Positions 6,743 through 12,987 of a stretch of 12,987 bases of DNA are shown here, one piece after another. The notes beneath the pieces are model-generated. The model was not told where the DNA came from. It did not search any database and saw nothing but the letters and a program-made list of their open reading frames with translations. A program made the position numbers and the translations under genes. Location of the stretch: the NCBI GenBank assembly GCA_027577415.1, contig JANBQS010000727.1, forward strand, positions 1 through 12,987, in the 5' to 3' direction. The DNA is from Coemansia sp. RSA 922 (Eukaryota > Kickxellomycota > Kickxellomycetes > Kickxellales > Kickxellaceae). Position 1 is the first letter of the stretch, and each line of letters starts with the position of its first letter.

Positions 6743-9700
6743 ATGGACGTCAAGGCACTGCTCGAGACGCCTCACCGCAGCGTTCACTGGGCGTTTATCA
6801 ATAAGATCCGAACAACCACTGCTTCCAGCGATCCAACGCAATGCTTCGCCGAGTGGAGAAAGCTGTTGAGCTGGGAGGTTGCCAGCAAGGCCCCCCATGT
6901 GTTTAATGAGGCGACAAACCAGATGACACGGCTAGCGATTTCAGGGAGGGTCGACGTTGTCCAAGCAGTGCGAGCCTTCGCCGACATGGTAGTGGTGCCA
7001 CCAACATTCACTGACTCGATCTCTAGTGCAGAGGTTGTCTCGAGCATGTGTCGGGCGCTGGTGCGTATGCTGGTTGCTGGAGCCGATCTGTTGGTGCACT
7101 CGCCTGATGCTAGTCCTCGCGACAACATCCTGCGACCAGCACTGGAGCGCAACCCCTCGGCATGGAGCTCCACCTTACTATGCATTCGCAGTTACATCTG
7201 TCCGAGCATTAACGATGGCACTGGCATAGATAGCGAGGCGCAAAGTTATGAGACTACTTGGACTCGAGTCTCCCGCTTCCTTAGATATGCAGCCATTGAC
7301 CCTACTGTTTCGGTGTGGGCGCAAAGCCAAACGATGCATGTACTGTTTGACGCCATGCGAGAGTGGGCCAGCACCAACTCCCAGGCCGGCCGCCAAAACG
7401 CTTTGCTAATGCTCGACTGGACTTTCGGCATGAGCTTGGATGCCGTTGAACCTCTGGCGGTAGCTAATAACGCCATCTCTGCGACTTATTGCAAAGTCGA
7501 TTCGCAAGGACGATGGACTCGGCATCGGTTGCTCGCGGCGTGCGTCGAGGTTGTCCAGATCATCAACAGCACGCTTTCCAGCTCAGGCGCAAATAATGAC
7601 CAACTTAATGCTGACAGGCTTTATACGGTCGTTGATCAACTGCGACTAGTGCTGGGCTCTATGGTTTGTCGCGTGCCGCTCGGCAGCTCTGCAATGCCAC
7701 AGCTTCACTCTGCGCCGATGGAATACGACGTGGGCCTGGCTGCCGCTCTAATCGCCAAGCTCTCGCACGTTGCGCATGCGCTAGCGTCGGAGCCTTACAA
7801 TATCCACGCTGACGCTATTCTGTGGTCATTGGCTGCCTCGCAACTGGCAAGAGCCACAACACGCGCTGAGCAGGATGGCCTTTTGACTATCATCGAGACT
7901 ACTGTGCGTATGCGGACACTAGTGAGAGCTCTTCCGGCTCCAATCGTGTCACTGGCGCGGTTTCCATTGATGTGCGTGGCCACCGATGGGTTCGACCAGG
8001 ATATATGCTCGCGTGCACTGCGACTTTGCGAAGATATTGACCAAATGGCATCGCCAAGTATTCAGGAGAGCCTTAGCGCGACTAGTCACTTGCAACATGC
8101 CCTTGTCGACATGTCGGTTACTCGGTGGGTGTCTGGGCAATTGATTGTACTCGTCAATGCACTACGTGACTATCTATCGATCTACTCCAAGCTTTACGGC
8201 GTACAAGGTGCTAGAGGCCGCGGATCGGGACCACTAGAGCGCGTGTTTAGGCACGTCGACCCAATTGCATGCCAACCTGTGCTAATAGCACCGCTACTTT
8301 TCGAGTGGAGCCTATTAGCCGATGGCCACGACGGCTGCCGCAGTTCGCTTCCGCTGATTGCGCTGGCCCACCTGCTGCGACTTGCGTCAAGCCTCACCAG
8401 CCTAAGGCTAAATTTGTTGCCACTGTTTATGTGCGCACTAAAACGCCCAGACTGCCCTCCAAAGCTAACGTTAGCGCTGACCCTACAGGCAATCCCTCAT
8501 CTGGCGTCGACTCAGGACGCGTTTGCAACCGCTCGTGTAGTATCAGTCATATCTGGTCTATGGAGTCATTCGAACAGCTCGCTCTCGAGCACCAACACAA
8601 GTACGCGACTGGCGCGTCGACGTATGCGCTGCCTGGCCATTCGTGCTTGGGGCAACGTTGTCATTAACAATCCTCGAGTATGGCGCGACTTGAAGCCTGT
8701 GATCGTGCAATTTGTAGAGTCGATAAAGGCACCGCAGGCTAAGGCACGCGAGCCAGAGTACGAATGGGCAGTCCTGGTTACGATGCGCGACTTGGTTATG
8801 CGTGCTCCCGACAGATACGCTGACCAAATACTGCCGCTTGTCTACTCACTGCTGAACTTTGCTCTCAGCTCCCTCTCCGCCAGCTCGACGGCAATGCTCA
8901 TTGACATTGCTTGCATTTGCGTAGAGTCAGACATGGCCGGTGTGCGCAGCGTGTGGACGACTATTGTATCCAAGCCAGCAATGCTTTGGCTCTCACACAG
9001 TGAGAGGGCTGGCGATGCCGCAACCCCTGTTCTTGAATACTTGGCTCGGTTCTTTAAGCTAGTGGCTACCCACGGTGAGGCGAGCGATACGTACACGGCC
9101 TTCCGCCAGCAAATTTTGTGGGGATTTGTGAGTCCTATGTGCGCAAACCTGACGTCTGGTACTGCGGAGCCAACCCAGCTCTCGCCGAGCAATGTCGCAG
9201 ACTGCATGTTTAGCGCCACAAGGCCACGGACCCGCGACTTGTTTTTGTCTGCCCTTGCTGCCTATCCAGTCGAGGAACTATTGTCGTTGATTGCAGCTGG
9301 CACGCCTAGCCAAGCAGTGCACCAGTTGCTCGCTCAGCAGACGGCGCATCAGTCGACGACTGAGGTGGCCGATCGTCTAAGGCGCTGTGGTGGCGGAGCT
9401 TCAGATCTGCTGGCTGTGCTGATGGACAACGAAATTCGGTTTACGCGACGTAGTCTATTGAGTGGTGGCAGCGCGTCTTCTAGGGCCACAGACGAGCTCG
9501 AGGGCGGAATCGAAGAGTCGGAGCTCCCGGCTCAGCGACAGTCGTGGGCCGCGTCGAATCTTGAGCGCAGCCAGTGGCTTAATGATCTCTTGCAGCCCGT
9601 AGTTGAGAGTGTGGATGGGGAGCGCCAAGGCGAAATGAAGCTGTCTTCTAGGCTTGCACTGGCTACCATGGTCAGCTCGCTGGCACGTAAAAGCCAAGCC

Positions 9701-12700
9701 CCAAGCGAAGCTCATGCCAGCACCTTGCTGCGCTTGTCGGCACGGCTAAGGTTGCTCGTTGAGGACGTTAGTTTGGCTGACCATTGGTGCCTACGCAATA
9801 GTGCCGGCGACGCTTGGCAGATTTGGTTCACCGGGGCGCTTCGAGATGCCCAGCCTAGTGGAGCAAGTAACAGCACAGACGGGGATTCCTCTGTGGCCGT
9901 CGTATCGGCCTCCGACTCTATCGCTGCAGCGGCTAAAGCCGGTCATCAGCTAACTTCTGTTCTGCGCGAAGTTTTGCGCACTAGCCACATTCCAGCGCAT
10001 ATGGCTAATGCACTATATGCTTTGGCTGGTCTGGTCAAGGCAGCAGCGTCGGTCGACCAGAGTTTGGGGTCGGAGCTATCGATGCTGGCTAACAACGCTA
10101 TTGTCGACTTGCAGCTTCTTCCCTTTACGGCGCAGTCGCCCGACGCGTTTTGGCTACAGGCAGCCGGCGCGCTTAACGGTGAGGTTCTCGCCGCTGCAAT
10201 TGAGTGCGCGGGCCAACTTGCCGTTTCCAACAGCCACGACCAGGCAACACTTTGTCAAATCTCGCAATTCTTGATGGCCGGGCTGATGCTTTCGGTTGGC
10301 GGAGGAGGAAGTGTCTTGCCTCCTGTCGCTACGCAGGCCACTGCGCGGTCTCTCACGAGTTTGCACACCGTACTCTTTGCGCAAAAGGCTACCGACTCGC
10401 GGTCATTTAGTGACGACGTCGTAGCTATCGAGGCGGACGATATCAGACGCTGCATGGAGCGACTGGATATATTCCAGGCTGAGAGCATAGCTAGCAAGCG
10501 GGATGCCAACGTTGTCAACCTTGGCTCTGTTGGCCTGGCGACGGCACTGGCAGCTATGCACCGACAGTGGATCTTGCGACTGATAAACCCGGCCATGGCC
10601 GAGCAAAACGCGACGCCGCGCGCTGCTCAAGCGCTCCGAGAGATTGCCCGCACGCTAAACGTTGCTTACCAGAGCTTGAAGCTGGCTGAAGACGGGCACC
10701 AGCTGAACTCGCAGTCAGTAGCCTCGCTCTACTATCTGTGCTTTGTATGGCCGCCACGTCCAATCACTCAACGGCATATTGAACTGCACGGCAGCCTATT
10801 TGTGGTTACTCCGGACCGTGTATGGCAAGCGGCAACTCGGCTGGTGCGCAAGCTGTGGTCGCCAACCGACAGCGAGACAGGCGAGCTGGGAACGCGTCGT
10901 CTTGACTTTATCAATTGCATCGAGCTTGCTGTTGCCACGCTGGCGTACCACTTGGCAATGACTGCTAGTCAGGGCGTTGGACCTTCTGTGCACCTAAAGC
11001 TGGTTAAGCAGTACAGTGAGTGGGTCAGAGGCGAGACGGATGGCGTGCAATTGGCTGCTAACGAAAAGCCCAGCGTGCGTGCCAACCGCGCCATTGCGCT
11101 GGCGATTCTACTTGGTGTGCCCTTGCATGGCGTTCCCGAGACAACCGTCAGTAACGAGTACCTGCCTGTGGCTCAGCAGAGGCTTTTGCCGGCACTTCTT
11201 GGCGTTGGATCTGTGCAATACGGCAGCACTGCCTGGCTACGGATGCCAGAATCTGCGCTGCAGAGTTCATTGGGTGCGCTTCTTGGCTGCTCTGGTCTGG
11301 CGCAGTATCTTGATGGCGCACACCATGACGATGCGATGCCTGGTGAACTGGAGGTCGGGGATGTGCGTTCGGCTCAAGTAGCCGCGTTTGTAGTCGGCGG
11401 GCTTTTAGCTCAGTCCTCGCAAGCTGCTCACTTGCTCTTGCTCGAGCAGCGCGAAGAGACCCTGGCTGAGGGCACAGTGGCTGCTGGTAGCAAGGACAAC
11501 ATCGCTAGCGACAATACACAGCAGTCTAAAATGGAGCGGGTCACAGTCGAAACAGCCTTGGCAGCCAGCGAAGAGCCCAAGAATCTCAGTCGACTGCCTG
11601 CTCACACAAGCTGGTGTCGCGCAGTGTGGGAGAGCATTGCGGAGCTGTCCGAGTCGTTGACTGAAGGGGATGGGTTTACTATCGTTGAGTCTGTCGAGTC
11701 TAAGCTGATTTACTTGCTCACGGCTATGCTCAAGGCTACCAGGCTATTCCCTGTGGTTGATTCGTGCAAGGTATTTGGGCGACTAATGAGCGTGTACCTG
11801 GATTTGATCGATGCTGCCAATCTCAATAGCAAGCGCCTGCCACTACTGGCACTCGTCCTGGACACGGCAGATAAGCTGAGCCCTGTGTCTTACTCGATGA
11901 CGCAGTTTGTCACGGAAGCCATCCAGCAAATAGTTTGCAAGGCAGTCGATATTTCGAGTGGCCAGACCGCTGCCGACCAGTACGTCAGCAACGATGATCG
12001 AGATACGTTTGTCGCCATCGCTCTTCGGTGCTTGGGAAGCGCCGGTTTCGGTCGCATTTTGAACCTTTCTGGCTTTGCAAGTAGCTCCGCGGCCGCCGAC
12101 AAAGTTTGGATCCTGGGTTCAACTGAGCTGTATGCCAAAAAGTCGCTAACTGCGGCCATCGCGGGAACGGCGTCTCGGGCATTGAAGTCGGCGGATAGCC
12201 TTGTGGAGAGCGATGCCGCTCGCATGTTTAGGATTATGAGCAAAGTTGCTGTGCCGCCTCCCAAGGCAGCTAACCTTTGCACTAGTATACTCGGGACGCT
12301 TTTTGCCAGCAGCAATGATGCGCTGCAACTCCCTTTGCTGCTCTCGCTTCGGACTACTGCACTTGCGACGCTGCAAGCTCTAATCGCTGGCGAGAAACTT
12401 GTGGACGTGGCTCAGAGCGTGACAAGAACAGCCGCGAGAGAAAAGATTACCGCCGAGGTAGCGCAGCTGGTTCCTAGCTTCGGGCGCATAGCCGATTCGC
12501 AGGAGTGCGGCAGCGAGCGTGCTCTATTGCTCTGGTCTGTGCTGGGAGTTGCTTTTTGTGGCGTTAACAAGGGCCGAGGCACGGATCTGTTAAGGAAGGC
12601 TCCTGGTACGTTGAGCGACGCCGATTTTGGCAGGCTCGTTGAGCAGCAGGCCATTTTACTCTGTCAGTGGATAGCTAGCACGACTGACGCATCTGCCAAG

Positions 12701-12987
12701 AGCAAGCAATCAGGCGCAGATATGGCAACTTCTAGCACTACTGGTGTCGTGGGCGATTGGCTCAAGAGCACGTTTAAGGAGTGGGCACGCCGTGTCGGTC
12801 TTTCGTCACAGGGCGCCGATGGCTGTTTGCACCAGTCTGTTGCTTATAGCATGCAAGTAGTTGCGGGCGCTGTCCACAACAAGAGAAAGACCCGTAGCAA
12901 CCGTGTCGATATGCAGAGAATGGTCATTCAGGGCCTTGACATGGTTATTTTGGCAGCCAGCATAGCAGGAGCCAAGGCGGCAGCCAC
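6743..12987 (+). CDS. Focadhesin/RST1-like HEAT-type scaffold protein (DUF3730), partial at 3' end
   Basis: A codon-by-codon reading gives at least 2081 residues with no stop and no need for an intron; the stop lies beyond the window. ATG 6743 is the first after an in-frame TAA (6716-6718) and has a good context (GCC-ATG-G). The protein is a long string of Leu/Ala-rich helices, as in ARM/HEAT scaffolds, with no transmembrane or catalytic motif. Residues about 516-795 match my recollection of the DUF3730 region of human focadhesin: LLPLFMCALKRP (558-569), CLAIRAWGNVV (629-639), YEWAVLVTMRDL (673-684), RSVWTTIVSKP (735-745), each in the same order. LPAHTSW (1618-1624) and the WLKSTFKEWARR segment near residue 2008 also resemble the human C-terminal half, so little is missing. 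Animal focadhesin (about 1800 residues) stabilises the SKI complex, and plant RST1 links SKI to the cytoplasmic exosome. A cytosolic mRNA-decay role is inferred. URB- or UTP-type HEAT proteins are weaker alternatives. Confidence 0.8.
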   Translation, partial: MDVKALLETPHRSVHWAFINKIRTTTASSDPTQCFAEWRKLLSWEVASKAPHVFNEATNQMTRLAISGRVDVVQAVRAFADMVVVPPTFTDSISSAEVVSSMCRALVRMLVAGADLLVHSPDASPRDNILRPALERNPSAWSSTLLCIRSYICPSINDGTGIDSEAQSYETTWTRVSRFLRYAAIDPTVSVWAQSQTMHVLFDAMREWASTNSQAGRQNALLMLDWTFGMSLDAVEPLAVANNAISATYCKVDSQGRWTRHRLLAACVEVVQIINSTLSSSGANNDQLNADRLYTVVDQLRLVLGSMVCRVPLGSSAMPQLHSAPMEYDVGLAAALIAKLSHVAHALASEPYNIHADAILWSLAASQLARATTRAEQDGLLTIIETTVRMRTLVRALPAPIVSLARFPLMCVATDGFDQDICSRALRLCEDIDQMASPSIQESLSATSHLQHALVDMSVTRWVSGQLIVLVNALRDYLSIYSKLYGVQGARGRGSGPLERVFRHVDPIACQPVLIAPLLFEWSLLADGHDGCRSSLPLIALAHLLRLASSLTSLRLNLLPLFMCALKRPDCPPKLTLALTLQAIPHLASTQDAFATARVVSVISGLWSHSNSSLSSTNTSTRLARRRMRCLAIRAWGNVVINNPRVWRDLKPVIVQFVESIKAPQAKAREPEYEWAVLVTMRDLVMRAPDRYADQILPLVYSLLNFALSSLSASSTAMLIDIACICVESDMAGVRSVWTTIVSKPAMLWLSHSERAGDAATPVLEYLARFFKLVATHGEASDTYTAFRQQILWGFVSPMCANLTSGTAEPTQLSPSNVADCMFSATRPRTRDLFLSALAAYPVEELLSLIAAGTPSQAVHQLLAQQTAHQSTTEVADRLRRCGGGASDLLAVLMDNEIRFTRRSLLSGGSASSRATDELEGGIEESELPAQRQSWAASNLERSQWLNDLLQPVVESVDGERQGEMKLSSRLALATMVSSLARKSQAPSEAHASTLLRLSARLRLLVEDVSLADHWCLRNSAGDAWQIWFTGALRDAQPSGASNSTDGDSSVAVVSASDSIAAAAKAGHQLTSVLREVLRTSHIPAHMANALYALAGLVKAAASVDQSLGSELSMLANNAIVDLQLLPFTAQSPDAFWLQAAGALNGEVLAAAIECAGQLAVSNSHDQATLCQISQFLMAGLMLSVGGGGSVLPPVATQATARSLTSLHTVLFAQKATDSRSFSDDVVAIEADDIRRCMERLDIFQAESIASKRDANVVNLGSVGLATALAAMHRQWILRLINPAMAEQNATPRAAQALREIARTLNVAYQSLKLAEDGHQLNSQSVASLYYLCFVWPPRPITQRHIELHGSLFVVTPDRVWQAATRLVRKLWSPTDSETGELGTRRLDFINCIELAVATLAYHLAMTASQGVGPSVHLKLVKQYSEWVRGETDGVQLAANEKPSVRANRAIALAILLGVPLHGVPETTVSNEYLPVAQQRLLPALLGVGSVQYGSTAWLRMPESALQSSLGALLGCSGLAQYLDGAHHDDAMPGELEVGDVRSAQVAAFVVGGLLAQSSQAAHLLLLEQREETLAEGTVAAGSKDNIASDNTQQSKMERVTVETALAASEEPKNLSRLPAHTSWCRAVWESIAELSESLTEGDGFTIVESVESKLIYLLTAMLKATRLFPVVDSCKVFGRLMSVYLDLIDAANLNSKRLPLLALVLDTADKLSPVSYSMTQFVTEAIQQIVCKAVDISSGQTAADQYVSNDDRDTFVAIALRCLGSAGFGRILNLSGFASSSAAADKVWILGSTELYAKKSLTAAIAGTASRALKSADSLVESDAARMFRIMSKVAVPPPKAANLCTSILGTLFASSNDALQLPLLLSLRTTALATLQALIAGEKLVDVAQSVTRTAAREKITAEVAQLVPSFGRIADSQECGSERALLLWSVLGVAFCGVNKGRGTDLLRKAPGTLSDADFGRLVEQQAILLCQWIASTTDASAKSKQSGADMATSSTTGVVGDWLKSTFKEWARRVGLSSQGADGCLHQSVAYSMQVVAGAVHNKRKTRSNRVDMQRMVIQGLDMVILAASIAGAKAAA

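Noticed and set aside
6553..6804. 83-residue + strand frame with a hydrophobic stretch, before and into the focadhesin-like gene
   Set aside because: It starts at a TTG, its hydrophobic run is simply the T-rich leader read in one frame, and it overlaps the real coding start out of frame.
6784..7185. 133-residue frame on the - strand, and similar long antisense frames up to 12654
   Set aside because: They are shadows of the GC-richer focadhesin-like frame and show Ser/Arg/Ala-rich shadow composition without motifs.
8269..8667. 132-residue + strand frame within the focadhesin-like gene
   Set aside because: The main frame is uninterrupted here and carries the DUF3730-like motifs, so a frameshift or second gene is not needed.
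1..12987. tRNA, rRNA, CRISPR array, transposon ends or long direct repeats
   Set aside because: I saw no cloverleaf pattern, rRNA-like conserved block, regularly spaced repeats, terminal inverted repeats or transposase motifs on either strand.

Overview
The window reads as nuclear DNA of an intron-poor eukaryote, most likely an early-diverging fungus. A member of the Kickxellomycotina (Coemansia-like) is my best guess. This rests on a full-length ABCC/MRP transporter whose second ABC signature, FSSGQ followed by QQLF, recalls proteins of that group; on a focadhesin/RST1-type gene, a family absent from budding yeast; and on 4.4 kb and 6.2 kb reading frames with no visible intron. Start codons sit in eukaryotic contexts, and I see no Shine-Dalgarno logic or operon structure. 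No database search was possible, so the lineage is inference.

Layout. (1) Positions 1-1141, + strand: a decayed, unrecognised coding region that changes frame several times and runs off the left edge. (2) Positions 1147-1668, - strand: a Nudix hydrolase pseudogene, convergent with the first and ending 5 bp from it. It has two frameshifts, one of them inside the Nudix box. (3) Positions 1669-2029: an AT- and pyrimidine-rich intergenic stretch holding a 72-codon open frame without an early ATG, and the probable promoter of the transporter. (4) Positions 2030-6415, + strand: an intact ABCC transporter of 1461 residues. (5) Positions 6416-6742: an intergenic stretch with an AU-rich motif, a hairpin and an AATAAA. 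(6) Positions 6743 to the right edge, + strand: a single reading frame of at least 2081 codons encoding a focadhesin (FOCAD/RST1, DUF3730) homologue, open at the window end.

The genes do not form an obvious pathway. The transporter is a membrane efflux or vacuolar sequestration pump. The focadhesin-like protein is expected, from its plant and animal relatives, to work with the cytoplasmic RNA exosome and SKI complex in mRNA decay. The left 1.7 kb is a zone of gene decay next to two intact genes. The indels are confined to that zone while more than 10 kb of coding sequence beside it stays in frame, which argues for real pseudogenes rather than poor sequence. The most interesting single item is the fungal focadhesin-like gene.
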